Part shown: piece after piece, positions 42,810 through 53,247 of the stretch
Numbering within the stretch: the first letter of the stretch is position 1
How the letters are laid out: the number at the start of each line of letters is the position of its first letter
From: Caldifarciminota bacterium SM23_42
GTDB lineage: Bacteria > Hydrothermota > Tepidihabitantia > SM23-42
Direction: 5' to 3'
NCBI GenBank assembly: GCA_001303785.1
Contig: LJUJ01000001.1
Coordinates: 248,001-312,000 of the forward strand
DNA: 64,000 nt
Position numbers and translations under genes: made by a program
The notes under the pieces: model-generated
What the model saw: only the letters and a program-made list of their open reading frames with translations
What the model was told of the DNA's origin: nothing
Database searches by the model: none

Positions 42810-43351
42810 AGATATGCGAAGAGTTTACCAGATATATGGTTGATTGCCTGGAGAAACAACTAAGCGCTGAAGATCGGGCCCGATTAATGACCCACATAGA
42901 AAAATGCGCTGACTGCAGGAAAGAATACCGAAGACTTGAAAACCTGTACGGAATTATGGATAAGGACGATGTGACGTTGCCGCCACAAGAGTATTTTGAA
43001 ACAATAAAGGCGGTCGTTAGCAAGCAGGGGCTGCGTCCGAAACGCTTACCACTCAAAGTAATTCTGAAGGTCCTGATACCGACATTCACTGCTGCCGCCA
43101 TTCTCATGGTCGTTCTCAGACCACCAAGCAAGACCATAGAATATAGTATACCAGTGGCCAATCTTATTCAGGATGAAGAGATTGCCGAGATTGCCATAGA
43201 AGGTATAATCGATGAGGAAATTGCTAGAGAGATTCTTGCCATCGAGGATTACTTATTAGTTGATAATGATGATGTGATCGAAGAGCTCACGGCTGACGAA
43301 AAGAAGGAATTCGTCAACTCGCTTCATGATAAGTATCGAATTGGTACTTAA
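42806..43351 (+). CDS. Zinc-finger (zf-HC2) anti-sigma factor, membrane anchored
   Basis: 181 residues. The N-terminal zinc motif is THIEKCADCRKEY (HxxxCxxC); a single membrane helix (VLIPTFTAAAILMVVL) follows, with an acidic periplasmic tail rich in Ile, Glu and Asp. It should hold the overlapping-gene sigma factor at the membrane until an envelope signal releases it. Confidence 0.9.
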   Translation: MKICEEFTRYMVDCLEKQLSAEDRARLMTHIEKCADCRKEYRRLENLYGIMDKDDVTLPPQEYFETIKAVVSKQGLRPKRLPLKVILKVLIPTFTAAAILMVVLRPPSKTIEYSIPVANLIQDEEIAEIAIEGIIDEEIAREILAIEDYLLVDNDDVIEELTADEKKEFVNSLHDKYRIGT

Positions 43352-43384
43352 AAGCAGTTCCGGGTGCTGCAATCAGGAGGTAAG

Positions 43385-43837
43385 ATGAAAAGACTCCTCG
43401 TTTTTATTTGTTTGATGTTCGTGATATCCTTCGCTCAAGAGAATGAAACCAATGATCCCAGAGCGATTATCGAAAAGATAAGAATTTATCGCCTTACCAA
43501 AGAGTTAGATCTGACAACTGAACAGGCATATGAGTTCTTTCCCAAATTGAACGAACTACAGAAGATCGACCAGGAATTTCGCGCGGAGCAGCAAGAGATA
43601 TTAAAGGAATTAGAAGTCTTGATAGAAAGTGATTCCCGGGAAAAAGAGATATTGGAATCACTCAGTAGGTATGAAAGCATTTTTCGAGATCGCGTAGAAC
43701 GTCAGATAAACAAACTCCGCGAGATCCGCGAGATGCTTACACCTAACCAGCAAGCGAAATATCTGTTGTTTCAGGATGAATTTGAGCGTGAAATCAGACA
43801 GATGATAAAACAGGTAAGAAAGCGACAGCCTAAATAG
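43385..43837 (+). CDS. Periplasmic LTXXQ (Spy/CpxP)-like protein
   Basis: 150 residues with a signal peptide (MKRLLVFICLMFVISFAQ) and an all-helical body with two LTxxQ-type motifs (DLTTEQAYEFF and MLTPNQQAKYLLFQDEF). Spy-like proteins bind unfolded periplasmic proteins or metals. AGGAGG lies 5 nt before the ATG. It completes the sigma/anti-sigma operon, so it may be its target or sensor. Confidence 0.82.
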   Translation: MKRLLVFICLMFVISFAQENETNDPRAIIEKIRIYRLTKELDLTTEQAYEFFPKLNELQKIDQEFRAEQQEILKELEVLIESDSREKEILESLSRYESIFRDRVERQINKLREIREMLTPNQQAKYLLFQDEFEREIRQMIKQVRKRQPK

Positions 43838-43863
43838 CCACGCTCGGTTTTTTCTCTGATTTT

Positions 43864-44808
43864 CTACTGTTCGATCTTGTCGATTAACGCTCTCAAATCA
43901 TTGTTGAGCGTTTCTGAGAGTTTAACGACTTCGGTCACACTACTCGTCCTTCTTGCAATCTCCCTTCTTTCCTTCACATGTTTTAGTACGACCGTATATT
44001 CAACCTTCGTGGTGATTTTCGATGTGCGTCCTGTAATAATGTAATCACAGAGTAAAGCCGTGCCGATTTCATATGCTTGATTCTCGTCGATTACGTTGAC
44101 GCCCAGTCCTCTCCTAACAATTTCCATGTTGATGGTTGTCTTGCTAGTTATCGTGAATCTAGTACTGAAACCTCTAATAACGCTATACAACTCATCTTGA
44201 ATAGTCTGCCCCAATCCGGCACTCACCGCTTCAGGGTTCTCTTCACGGAAGGGGAAAATTACGATCGCTTTCTTTATCTCACCAGTGACAATCGTGGTGG
44301 GTCCGTATTCGAGGTTCAATTCGTTGATCACCAGATCGGTGACGTCTAAATCGCTTGACGCGTAGTAGACGCCTTCAGATAACTCCAACACGACTTGAAA
44401 ACCCTCTTGCTCTGCGATTTTAGCAATGGCGTTGTCGATTTTCTGAAGCAGCGGTGCCATCAATTCGTCATTCTTCTGCTCAATCTTTCCGCCGGCACCA
44501 AAAACATCCTGCAGAAACTTGTTGTACGAAGCGGTCAGAGCATTGATTTCCGCTTGTTTCCTTAATCTTGCCTCTTCGGAAAGGAGAAGTTCTTGTGTTT
44601 CGCTCTCTGATTGCAGTTGCTCTATCTGCCTCTTGAGTGTCGCAGCCGAATCACGGTAAGTGCTGACAAATTCATTGAATTCTGCGCTGGCCGCGGCAGT
44701 AGCCTGGTAGTCCTTCATGACGCGATTGGCGTCTACAAAACCAATGTTCGCCTCCTTGGCAGAGCCGAGACTGAAAATCAAGATTATCGGCAACAGACAC
44801 TTTTTCAT
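43864..44808 (-). CDS. Skp/OmpH-like chaperone fused to a TolB_N/CsgG-like domain
   Basis: 314 residues with a signal peptide. Residues 20-165 are a Skp/OmpH module: IGFVDANRVMKDY, a long coiled coil, and a beta core FQVVLEL...YASSDLDVTDLVI. Residues 175-314 form a second alpha/beta domain beginning KKAIVIFPFRE and including GQTIQDELYSVI and IGTALLCDYIITGR, the pattern of TolB N-terminal or CsgG/FlgO-like domains. GGAGG precedes the ATG. It follows bamA by 34 nt, as skp does in many bacteria; the fusion is unusual to my knowledge. Confidence 0.82.
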   Translation of the reverse strand: MKKCLLPIILIFSLGSAKEANIGFVDANRVMKDYQATAAASAEFNEFVSTYRDSAATLKRQIEQLQSESETQELLLSEEARLRKQAEINALTASYNKFLQDVFGAGGKIEQKNDELMAPLLQKIDNAIAKIAEQEGFQVVLELSEGVYYASSDLDVTDLVINELNLEYGPTTIVTGEIKKAIVIFPFREENPEAVSAGLGQTIQDELYSVIRGFSTRFTITSKTTINMEIVRRGLGVNVIDENQAYEIGTALLCDYIITGRTSKITTKVEYTVVLKHVKERREIARRTSSVTEVVKLSETLNNDLRALIDKIEQ

Positions 44809-44842
44809 CTATCCTCCATACAAAATGGACTCCGTGTTACAT

Positions 44843-47053
44843 CTAGAACATACCAAACGGGTTTATCTGAAAGTGGGGTGTAAACCCTGGATTCTCACGG
44901 TCAAATCCATAACCCAAGTCAAGACCGAGCACCCCCATCAGCGGTACTTCCACACGAATACCAGCGCCTAGGCCGCGAGATAGGCTGTGCAAGTTCATTT
45001 CCCGATATGAAGGAAACGTATTGCCCATATCATAGAAAACAAGAAAAGCGAGACTCTGCGAAAACTTCACTTTCAGCTCCAGGTTGTTTATGAGAATCGC
45101 GTTACCTCCAATGGCTCGTCCGCTTTCATCTCGGGGTGAGAGTGAACGGTCAGAATATCCTCTCACACCATCGGGGCCAACGCCACCTGCATAGAAACGT
45201 TTGTACAGTGGAACCTGGTCGTCACCATCGCGACTCGTGACCATTCCCGCTTTGGCGCGGGCCATCAGCACAACTTTCCAGAAGAGGGGGAAGTAGGCTC
45301 TCGCCTCGGCCGTGTAACGGCTATAGTCGACATTGGCGAACAAAATCTTATTTGCAAATTCGGCGTTAAGCGACATGTATGAACCGCTCGACGCATTGAA
45401 TATGTAGTCGCGCGCGTCTCGTGTGAGGGTGAAAGCATTGGCGAGCGTCCATTTTGGAATCGTATCATCATACAGACTATATCCTGTTGCAGGGGGTGTG
45501 TATGTTCTGGAGATATCGAGCACTTGTGTTCGCTCGACCCTGAAGCTGTAAGCTAATCGAGTATAGTCGAGATAGAATGGAAAAGAGAATCGGGTCGAAA
45601 GACCGAGGTCACGTTTGTTATAGTAATCCCAATTACGATTAACATAGTAAATGTCAGCCCCGGCTGACGTTCTCGTGTCAAGGAACCATGGTTCAGTGAA
45701 ACCGATCTGGAAATTGGTTAATCTTCCACCTAACTCAAACTTCGTGTAAAGACGCTGCCCCCGTCCGAACAGATTTGGGTGGGAAAATTCCACGTATCCC
45801 GTGAATCGATCCTGTGCTGAATATGAAATGCCTGCACCGACCGTACCGATACCTTCTTTTTCCTGTACGTTGTATATAATATCAATATTTCCACTATCAT
45901 CAGGCGCGCCGGGTAGTATCTGGATGTCATCAAAGAACCCTAGATTGAATATTTCTCGTTGGCTCCGTATGACATCCCGCCGCCGATATCGTTGTCCAGG
46001 AATGGTGACGATCTCTCTTCTTATGACTTTCTCTCTTGTGTTGGTGTTACCAGTAATCAAAACACGTGCTACGTTTGCCGGGTCGGATTCCGTAATGTTG
46101 TATTGAATATCAATCATGCTATCCCGTACATTCTCGAGCGGTACTATGGAGTTGTAGATATATCCTTCGTCGGCGTAGATGCCATACATGTTCTGTATGC
46201 TCTCCTCGGCTTTTGCCAGGTTGTACACGTCACCACTTTGCAGTGTCATCACGCCGGTTATCTCGGCATCCCCCAAAACGGTGTTACCTTCTAATGTGAT
46301 ATCACCTACATAATATCTCTGATTTTCTTCTACGTCTATGGTGATTATAAATCGGTCACCACTCACCTCGATATCTGGGGCTTGCACAACAACATCAAGA
46401 AATCCGTTTTCCTTATAGAAAGCGGTGATCTTGTCGATATCCTCTTCTAGGTCTTCCTCAGTCAGTTTCCCTGAACGCAGGAATCCTTTTTGCTTAGTTG
46501 CCATTTTGCGCTTGATTTTGCTGTCCGAGAGCGAATTATTACCGTTGATGATAATTTTACCAATGCGTGGTTGAATACCTTCATTAATGATAAAAAATAT
46601 CTTGGCTTTGTTTAGGCTATCAACGACCACACTGTCGTAGACTTCAGTCTGGTAGAAGTGCTTTTTGGTATAGAGTCCTGAGATCTTAGTACGCGCGTCG
46701 AATATTGCCTTATCGCTGAGTACTTGTCCTGCTCGGAACCCGATTTCTTTATTGATATCGCGATCCTTTATTTTCTCATTGCCTATGAATTGCGGTAGAC
46801 CCTTTAAGAACGGTGCCTCTTCGACAATAATCTTAACGAACATGCCATCGCCAACGATAGAGGTGTCGATGGCGATGAAGTTAAAGAGCTTCAACTTCGC
46901 AAGATTCTCGATCGCATCTATTATCAGTGAATTATTGAATGTTTTCCCAGACTCGATGCCACTTGATTGAATGACCAGCTGAGGGTCAGTCCATTTAGCG
47001 TCGACTTCGACGTCAACTATCGTGTAACTCAGGAGAAAAAACAATAACATCAT
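44843..47053 (-). CDS. bamA: Outer-membrane assembly factor BamA
   Basis: 736 residues: signal peptide, five POTRA domains (each ending in an IxGN or similar turn, for example [18 protein letters not shown] and [18 protein letters not shown]), then a 16-strand barrel with [38 protein letters not shown], the [13 protein letters not shown] loop-6 motif and a C-terminal Phe ([10 protein letters not shown]). It inserts outer-membrane proteins. The ATG overlaps the clpC stop. Confidence 0.96.
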   Translation of the reverse strand: MMLLFFLLSYTIVDVEVDAKWTDPQLVIQSSGIESGKTFNNSLIIDAIENLAKLKLFNFIAIDTSIVGDGMFVKIIVEEAPFLKGLPQFIGNEKIKDRDINKEIGFRAGQVLSDKAIFDARTKISGLYTKKHFYQTEVYDSVVVDSLNKAKIFFIINEGIQPRIGKIIINGNNSLSDSKIKRKMATKQKGFLRSGKLTEEDLEEDIDKITAFYKENGFLDVVVQAPDIEVSGDRFIITIDVEENQRYYVGDITLEGNTVLGDAEITGVMTLQSGDVYNLAKAEESIQNMYGIYADEGYIYNSIVPLENVRDSMIDIQYNITESDPANVARVLITGNTNTREKVIRREIVTIPGQRYRRRDVIRSQREIFNLGFFDDIQILPGAPDDSGNIDIIYNVQEKEGIGTVGAGISYSAQDRFTGYVEFSHPNLFGRGQRLYTKFELGGRLTNFQIGFTEPWFLDTRTSAGADIYYVNRNWDYYNKRDLGLSTRFSFPFYLDYTRLAYSFRVERTQVLDISRTYTPPATGYSLYDDTIPKWTLANAFTLTRDARDYIFNASSGSYMSLNAEFANKILFANVDYSRYTAEARAYFPLFWKVVLMARAKAGMVTSRDGDDQVPLYKRFYAGGVGPDGVRGYSDRSLSPRDESGRAIGGNAILINNLELKVKFSQSLAFLVFYDMGNTFPSYREMNLHSLSRGLGAGIRVEVPLMGVLGLDLGYGFDRENPGFTPHFQINPFGMF

Positions 47054-49449
47054 TTCTGTGTGAACTCGATTTTTTCTCCTGCCCTAACGAGTTTAATGCG
47101 TTTACCTTCTTTGATATTACCTTTCAGGATTTCCTCTGAAAGTGGGTCTTCGATTAGTTTTCTTATCGTTCTCTTAAGGGGCCTGGCGCCGAATTCGGCA
47201 TCAAAACCAGTTTCCACCAGCAATTCTTTGCTCGACTCGTCAATCTCGATCTTCATGTTCTTCTCGTGCAACCTTTCCTCAACTTCTTCTATGAGAATGT
47301 CGATTATCTTTTTCATATCATCGCGCTTTAGCTTCTTGAAAACGATGATCTCGTCTATCCGGTTCAAGAATTCCGGCGAGAAGAGCTTCTTGACTTCCTC
47401 CATCAGTCGCGTCTTCATCTTGTCGTAAGAAACCGCGTCGTCCAACTTCATGAAGCCAATACCATCGCTTCTGCGTATTTCCGCGGTACCGATATTTGAC
47501 GTCATGATTATAACGGTATTCTTGAAATCCACACGGCGACCGTATGAGTCCGTGAGTTGGCCATCCTCGAGGATCTGAAGCAGAATGTTAAAAACATCGG
47601 GATGTGCTTTCTCGATCTCGTCGAAAAGAACAACCGAGTAAGGCTTGCGCCTTACTTTTTCGGTAAGTTGCCCGCCTTCCTCGTAACCAACATAACCAGG
47701 CGGGGCACCGATAAGCCGGGAGACGTTGAACTTCTCCATGTACTCGGACATATCAAGGCTTATCAGCGAGTTGATATCGCCGAACAGAAATTCAGCAAGG
47801 CGCCGAGCAAGCTCTGTCTTGCCCACACCCGTGGGTCCCAGGAATACAAAGCTGCCGATGGGTCTTCTAGGATCTTTCACACCGGCGCGGCTACGCCTTA
47901 CCGCTTTTGCGATTGCCGTAATGGCCTCATCCTGGCTAACAATCTTTTTCTTCAATTCTTCTTCCATCTTCAGCAGTCTTTTCGACTCACCTTCCTCAAT
48001 ACGCGAAACCGGTATGCCAGTCCAACGCGAGACTACAAAAGCAATGTCCTCTTCGTTGACCGTAGGTCTCGTTACCGTGCTTACCTTACTCTTTTGCTGT
48101 AGCTGGTCGGCTAGCTTTCTCTGCTCGTCACGCAGTTGTGCGGCTTCCTCGAATTTCTGTTCGGCTACGAGTTTTTCCTTTTTCACCTTAATATCGCCGA
48201 TTTTTAGCTCCAGTTCCGTAGTAGCATCATCCTTGACGATCTTTGACAGCTTCACCTTAGCACCTGATTCATCGATTACGTCGATTGCCTTATCAGGCAG
48301 AAACCGGTCGGTGATATAACGGTTTGAGAGCCGAGCAGCGGCCTCGAGTGCTTCGTCAGTATATGCTATCAGATGGTGATCTTCGTACCTCTTACGCAAC
48401 CCCTGTAGTATATTAATTGTTTCTTGTACGGTTGGAGGATTCACCATGATCGGCTGGAACCGGCGTTCGAGTGCGCCGTTCTTCTCGATGTAGCGCCGAT
48501 AGTCTTCAAGCGTAGTCGCACCGACACATTGAATCTCACCTCGCGCCAAGGCCGGTTTAAGTATGCTTGAGGCATCGATTGCGCCTTCAGCAGCACCCGC
48601 ACCGACAATCGTGTGTAGTTCATCGATGAACAGCACCACATCCTTATTACGAGTCACTTCGTTTATGACCGCCTTGAGTCTTTCCTCAAATTGTCCCCGG
48701 TACTTGGTGCCGGCGACAATCGAGGCCATATCGAGTGCGACCACCCTCTTGTTCTTCAGAGAATCCGGTATATTGCCGGCTATGATATCTTGCGCAAGCC
48801 CTTCGACAATCGCTGTTTTCCCAACGCCGGCCTCACCGACGAGTACCGGGTTATTCTTCTTGCGGCGCGACAGCACTTGAATTACCCTTTCTATTTCATT
48901 CTCCCGTCCGATGATTGGATCCAGTTTCTCTTCCCTTGCCAATTGAGTCAAATCCCTTGAGAACAAATCGAGCGCCGATCCTCGCTGTTTACCGCGTGTT
49001 TTGCTCGTAACCACGCCCTCGGGCCTGAGTAGCTGTATGATCTCATTCTTCACAGTCTCGTAGTCGACCCCGATCGATTCGAGGACTTGTGCGCCTAGGC
49101 TTTCTGGTGTCCGAATGACACCCAATAGGAGGTGTTCAGTACCGACGTAGGAATGACCGAAATTCTTGGCCTCTTCCATGGCGTAATTAAGGCAGACGCG
49201 AGCTTCATTGCTAAATGGAACGTCGATTTTGCCGCCCGGGCCACTCTGTATAGAATTCTCGATGTTCTTACGCAGTTCGTTGAGTTCTATACCCAAATTG
49301 ATAAGAACCATTGCACCGACGCCTTCTCCTTCCTTGATCATCGCCAGGAGTAGGTGTTCAGTACCAATGAAATTATTTTTGAATCTTAGAGCTTCATCAT
49401 GGGCAAGATGCAGTATCTTTCTAACCCTTTCGGTGAATCTTTCCTGCAA
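47050..49449 (-). CDS. clpC: ClpC-type AAA+ unfoldase
   Basis: 799 residues: two N-domain repeats ([38 protein letters not shown]), D1 with [15 protein letters not shown], a UVR-like middle region ([22 protein letters not shown]), D2 with [20 protein letters not shown] and the YGGY-like [14 protein letters not shown], and C-terminal helices. The start is TTG at 49449 with AAGGAGG 5 nt upstream. ClpC works with ClpP. Its place in front of bamA is uncommon. No ctsR or mcsAB is nearby. Confidence 0.95.
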   Translation of the reverse strand: MQERFTERVRKILHLAHDEALRFKNNFIGTEHLLLAMIKEGEGVGAMVLINLGIELNELRKNIENSIQSGPGGKIDVPFSNEARVCLNYAMEEAKNFGHSYVGTEHLLLGVIRTPESLGAQVLESIGVDYETVKNEIIQLLRPEGVVTSKTRGKQRGSALDLFSRDLTQLAREEKLDPIIGRENEIERVIQVLSRRKKNNPVLVGEAGVGKTAIVEGLAQDIIAGNIPDSLKNKRVVALDMASIVAGTKYRGQFEERLKAVINEVTRNKDVVLFIDELHTIVGAGAAEGAIDASSILKPALARGEIQCVGATTLEDYRRYIEKNGALERRFQPIMVNPPTVQETINILQGLRKRYEDHHLIAYTDEALEAAARLSNRYITDRFLPDKAIDVIDESGAKVKLSKIVKDDATTELELKIGDIKVKKEKLVAEQKFEEAAQLRDEQRKLADQLQQKSKVSTVTRPTVNEEDIAFVVSRWTGIPVSRIEEGESKRLLKMEEELKKKIVSQDEAITAIAKAVRRSRAGVKDPRRPIGSFVFLGPTGVGKTELARRLAEFLFGDINSLISLDMSEYMEKFNVSRLIGAPPGYVGYEEGGQLTEKVRRKPYSVVLFDEIEKAHPDVFNILLQILEDGQLTDSYGRRVDFKNTVIIMTSNIGTAEIRRSDGIGFMKLDDAVSYDKMKTRLMEEVKKLFSPEFLNRIDEIIVFKKLKRDDMKKIIDILIEEVEERLHEKNMKIEIDESSKELLVETGFDAEFGARPLKRTIRKLIEDPLSEEILKGNIKEGKRIKLVRAGEKIEFTQK

Positions 49450-49470
49450 AGCATCCTCCTTCTTAACCTC

Positions 49471-49498
49471 ATTCTAATCAAAATTGCGTATTTGTCAA
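49471..49498 (-). promoter_or_regulatory. Promoter of clpC-bamA-skp
   Basis: Minus strand TTGACA (49498-49493), 16 bp, TAGAAT (49476-49471), about 22 nt before the TTG start. Confidence 0.75.
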
Positions 49499-49596
49499 CT
49501 ATTTAGACAATACAGGCAGGGAATGAGTTTAACGAAAAATCATAGGATTGGATGATATGGGCAGCAATTACGTTGGGGGTGCCCCGATAAGGCAAC

Positions 49597-50847
49597 TCAG
49601 ACTGTGGTAAAACGTGCAAAGAAATTAAAGAACTCACGGGGGCGGTTGATCAAGCGTAACCTCGGTAAGTCGCTCGAGTATGCCTTGCTCACCGACTCAC
49701 CGACATGCCTGAGTTGTTCTCTCGTGTACACTCTTCGTGGAACGGCCAATCTATAATATTCTTCAAACACTCCACCGCGAATCCCGGTCTCGAGGAAGAC
49801 CTGACTGGCGAGCGCGAAGGAAAAATATCGGTGTCCGCTTTTGGGGATCACCGCAACCGCGTGACCTCCCACTGGCTCAAAGACCTCAACACGATTTTCC
49901 TTTAGTATAGCGGCTAGATACCTGATGCCACCGATATGTGTCCGCAGGAAGTTTTCATTCATAGCATCTTCCATTCCCAGGGTCATTGCTGCCACGTCAC
50001 GCGCCGCCAGGCCACCCGAGGTTGGGTATGCTTCTTGCCTGAGTACCTCATAAGTCAATCGGTCATATAGTTGTCTGCTACGTACGCCGATACACCCGCC
50101 GATATTCACCAGTCCGTCCTTCTTATTACTGAAATATAAGATATCTGCAGATCTGAACATACGTTTACAGATTGCTGCAACACTCATACGTGATTTTTCA
50201 ATTTCTTTGATCAAATACGCATTATCGGCGAAGCGACTGGCATCGAGGACCAAGTTAATATTGTATTTTCGTGCGATGCTTCGTGTTTGCGCGATGTTTT
50301 TCAGGGATACGGGTTGACCACCCTTGATGTTGTTGGTGAGTGTTAGTATTACTAGCTTGACACGTTTGAGCTCACGCATTTTTTCGTTAAGTTTATCAAT
50401 ATCTATGTTCCCCAAGAAGGGAGGATGCTCAGAGGGTAGATCGACCGCGCGGCAGTGCAATGCCTCGATATTCCCACGCGTCGTCTCGAAATGAGCATTT
50501 GCAAGAACAATATCTCCGGGCTTGAGTAACAGCTTGAAGAGTATGTTCTCAGCACTTCTTCCTTGATGCACTGGTTGAATGAAGGGAAAGCCGGTGAGCC
50601 TTTGTGTTCTTTCGACGAATGCTTCAAAGGATTTCTGCCCGGCAAAATCCTCCCTAGCTTCTATCATCGCCGCCCATTGGCGTGCTGTCATGGCGCCGGT
50701 TCCCGAGTCAGAGACAAGATCGATTGTGACATACTTGGCGGGAATATGAAACGGGTTGTAGGCGACCGCGCGCAGAACATCCTTCCTCTTTCGCCGCGCG
50801 ACTCGGGGGAGAGGTTCAACTACCTTTATGCGATATGGTTCGTGCAT
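49597..50847 (-). CDS. Tryptophanase/tyrosine phenol-lyase family PLP enzyme
   Basis: 416 residues of the beta-eliminating lyase family: DSGTGAMTARQWAAM, PVHQGRSAENIL, TNNIKGGQPVS, LDASRFADNAYL and the PLP lysine in SNKKDGLVNIGG. It splits tryptophan or tyrosine to pyruvate, ammonia and indole or phenol; I cannot choose the substrate by eye. It is about 45 residues shorter than typical TnaA. It starts directly after the TPR gene stop and ends the lolA operon. Confidence 0.9.
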   Translation of the reverse strand: MHEPYRIKVVEPLPRVARRKRKDVLRAVAYNPFHIPAKYVTIDLVSDSGTGAMTARQWAAMIEAREDFAGQKSFEAFVERTQRLTGFPFIQPVHQGRSAENILFKLLLKPGDIVLANAHFETTRGNIEALHCRAVDLPSEHPPFLGNIDIDKLNEKMRELKRVKLVILTLTNNIKGGQPVSLKNIAQTRSIARKYNINLVLDASRFADNAYLIKEIEKSRMSVAAICKRMFRSADILYFSNKKDGLVNIGGCIGVRSRQLYDRLTYEVLRQEAYPTSGGLAARDVAAMTLGMEDAMNENFLRTHIGGIRYLAAILKENRVEVFEPVGGHAVAVIPKSGHRYFSFALASQVFLETGIRGGVFEEYYRLAVPRRVYTREQLRHVGESVSKAYSSDLPRLRLINRPREFFNFFARFTTV

Positions 50848-52470
50848 TTATTTCAATTGCTGCACTTTCCTTCTTAACTCTCTGTTATCCGGTTCAAATT
50901 CAAGCGCTCTGTCGTATGCATCCCTTGCTCGACCCAGGTCATCTAGTTTAATGTAAACATCTCCTAAATGCTCCAAGATTACCGCATCTTCCACAATTTC
51001 AGATGCCCTTTTGAGTTCCTGTAATGCGTCTTCATACCTACCCATCATATAGAATATCCAACCCCGGGAATCGATGTAATAACCGTTATCCACATCGATA
51101 TCTAATGCTTTATTGACCAGCTCTAGGGCGTACTCGAGACTATCGTTCCGCTCGGCATAGGTATAGCCGACGTAATTAAGCGCGACCGCATTCGCGGTAT
51201 CGACGTCAAGAATCTGCTGGAAGATTTTGAATGCTTCTCTGTCTCGACCCAACCGTGATGTGAGGTTGGCTAATGCCTGGAGTGCTGAAAGATTGCTTCG
51301 GTTTTCCACCAGCGCCTTTTTGTAATAGGAGTAGGCTTCGACATCATTCTCTTGCGTTTCCGCAATCGCGCCCAATAAGTAGTATATCTGCGCAAGATCA
51401 CCGCCGCGATACGCCGCCTCAGTGAAGGCATGTTGCGCCACATCGAATTGTTCTTTTTCGAGTGCCACGAAGCCTGAGTAGATCCATAGTTCGATAAAAT
51501 CAGGGTTGATATTGAGCGCGTTGTTGAGTTCGATCATCGCCTTGTCATACTCAGCCTGCTCAAAATATATTCTTGACAGATAAAAGGCTGAGTAAGTGTC
51601 TCCAGGATCATACCTCAGGGCAACATAAAATTCGTTTGCGGCCGATTCGAACATTTCTTGTTTGTAATATGCAAAGCCGAGGCTTCGTCTCACGTGGTTA
51701 TTGTCCGGTTCATACTCTAATATTGCACCGGCGATTTTTGGAACTCTATCATACGTGTCAGTATCAATATAAATGTCAACAAGCCTCTGCGCGACATGCG
51801 GAATGAATGTGTCAGCATTGACTTGCTCGTAATAGTAAATTGCTGAGTCTTTCATTCCTATCATGTCAAAACCCGTACCGATGCCGATAATCGTAGCGAC
51901 GTTTGAGGTATCGAGCGCGTGTCCCTGCCGGTAATAGTCGATTGCCGCAACATGGTCATTGATTTTTCCTGATAGAGCAGCAAGTCTGAGGTAGACATCC
52001 ACGGTTCTCACTTCGCTTGGCATGCGTTCAAGCACGTTTATGGCGTTGGCTATCTCTCCACTCGCTTCCAACAAGGTTGATATTGCCATATTTATCTCCG
52101 GTACATTGGGTTCTATTTCCAGCGTTCTTTCGTAGTATTCAATTGCATTCTTGAAATCGCGCTTACCGACATATCCAAGAGCAATAATCTGGCACAAGCG
52201 AGCGTCATCGGGTTCGATAGTCAAAGCTTCCTGAGCATAGACTATACCTTCGTCGAATCGTTGCAGCATGTACAGTGCACTTGCGAGTGATACGTAAATC
52301 TCAATTGCTTCGGGTGCCTTTTCTCGTGCTCTTTTGTAATAATCTATGGCTTCAGAGATTTTACCTTCGAATTCCAATTGACTGCCGATGCTGAACAATT
52401 CTAACGCACTCTCACTGCTAAATAGAATTAGTGATAGGGCTAAAACTCTAAATATATATATAACAGCCAT
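50848..52470 (-). CDS. Secreted or membrane-anchored TPR-repeat protein
   Basis: 540 residues with an N-terminal signal/anchor (FRVLALSLILFSSESA) and about fourteen TPR units (for example AIDYYKRAREKAPEAIEIYVSLASALY, ALELVNKALDIDVDNGYYIDSRGW). The C-terminal half resembles the long TPR proteins of Gram-negative envelopes. The start overlaps the preceding barrel gene by 31 nt. It probably scaffolds an envelope complex; partner unknown. Confidence 0.86.
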   Translation of the reverse strand: MAVIYIFRVLALSLILFSSESALELFSIGSQLEFEGKISEAIDYYKRAREKAPEAIEIYVSLASALYMLQRFDEGIVYAQEALTIEPDDARLCQIIALGYVGKRDFKNAIEYYERTLEIEPNVPEINMAISTLLEASGEIANAINVLERMPSEVRTVDVYLRLAALSGKINDHVAAIDYYRQGHALDTSNVATIIGIGTGFDMIGMKDSAIYYYEQVNADTFIPHVAQRLVDIYIDTDTYDRVPKIAGAILEYEPDNNHVRRSLGFAYYKQEMFESAANEFYVALRYDPGDTYSAFYLSRIYFEQAEYDKAMIELNNALNINPDFIELWIYSGFVALEKEQFDVAQHAFTEAAYRGGDLAQIYYLLGAIAETQENDVEAYSYYKKALVENRSNLSALQALANLTSRLGRDREAFKIFQQILDVDTANAVALNYVGYTYAERNDSLEYALELVNKALDIDVDNGYYIDSRGWIFYMMGRYEDALQELKRASEIVEDAVILEHLGDVYIKLDDLGRARDAYDRALEFEPDNRELRRKVQQLK

Positions 52471-53246
52471 AATTTGTCAGGATCTTTTATTGGATCGGTA
52501 TTATAGAGATTGTAATCAAAGCCCAGCCCGATCCGTCGTGATGCCTTCTTGTAATAACCCATAAAACGCAGTAAGTGTCGGTGATAATACGTCGAATCTC
52601 CCTTGCTTATTGTGAAACTCGGTTTGGCGTCCACACCGAAGTCATTGTTTCTGAAAACATTCAGCATGAGTTCCAGTATCGCATCGTATTGGTAGTCTGC
52701 ACCAGAGTTGATATCCCAACCAGAATAGTCCACGTGAGGATAATAACCCAAGTCTATCGACCATAGAAATCGCTTCGGAGTTTTCAGGCGCGTCGAATAG
52801 TGAAAGTCACTTGGCGCAAACTTCAGCCTAAAGCGATTGAATACTGGTGTGTCTTCTGAGTAGTGATCGATGTCGTGAAAGCAGTCATGTACGTAGTAAC
52901 CAGTCACAACATAGTCCTTGACGAAATAGTCAAGACCCCCAACAATATAGTAATGTGCATAGCGCGGATCTAACCTGACCCCGTGCTTCTGTTCTGCCAT
53001 GTCGAGGTCATCGCGGTAGAGAACGAACATCCTGAGATTATTACCTTTGATCACGGTGCAGTACAATTCGACAGAAGCATCTACGCTGTATCTGCTTGTA
53101 TCACTATTGAGATATTTGCCGAACAATCCACCCCCATGAAATTCGAGGGGGATCTCCAGTGAGATGAGTAGTGAAGAGGGGAGAATCAGCAAGATGAGAA
53201 GGTTGAGAGCTGCACTTCTCGTGAAATCGTGAGATTTACAAAACAT
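52440..53246 (-). CDS. Predicted outer-membrane beta-barrel protein
   Basis: 268 residues with a signal peptide (ALNLLILLILPSSLLISLE) and Tyr/Trp-rich alternating strands (HYYIVGGLDYFVKDYVVTGYYV, RRIGLGFDYNLYN), ending LYIYLEF with a C-terminal Phe, the usual BamA-recognised end. AAGGAG precedes the ATG. Encoded 1 nt after rimO. Unrecognised family. Confidence 0.7.
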   Translation of the reverse strand: MFCKSHDFTRSAALNLLILLILPSSLLISLEIPLEFHGGGLFGKYLNSDTSRYSVDASVELYCTVIKGNNLRMFVLYRDDLDMAEQKHGVRLDPRYAHYYIVGGLDYFVKDYVVTGYYVHDCFHDIDHYSEDTPVFNRFRLKFAPSDFHYSTRLKTPKRFLWSIDLGYYPHVDYSGWDINSGADYQYDAILELMLNVFRNNDFGVDAKPSFTISKGDSTYYHRHLLRFMGYYKKASRRIGLGFDYNLYNTDPIKDPDKLWLLYIYLEF

Positions 53247-53247
53247 A

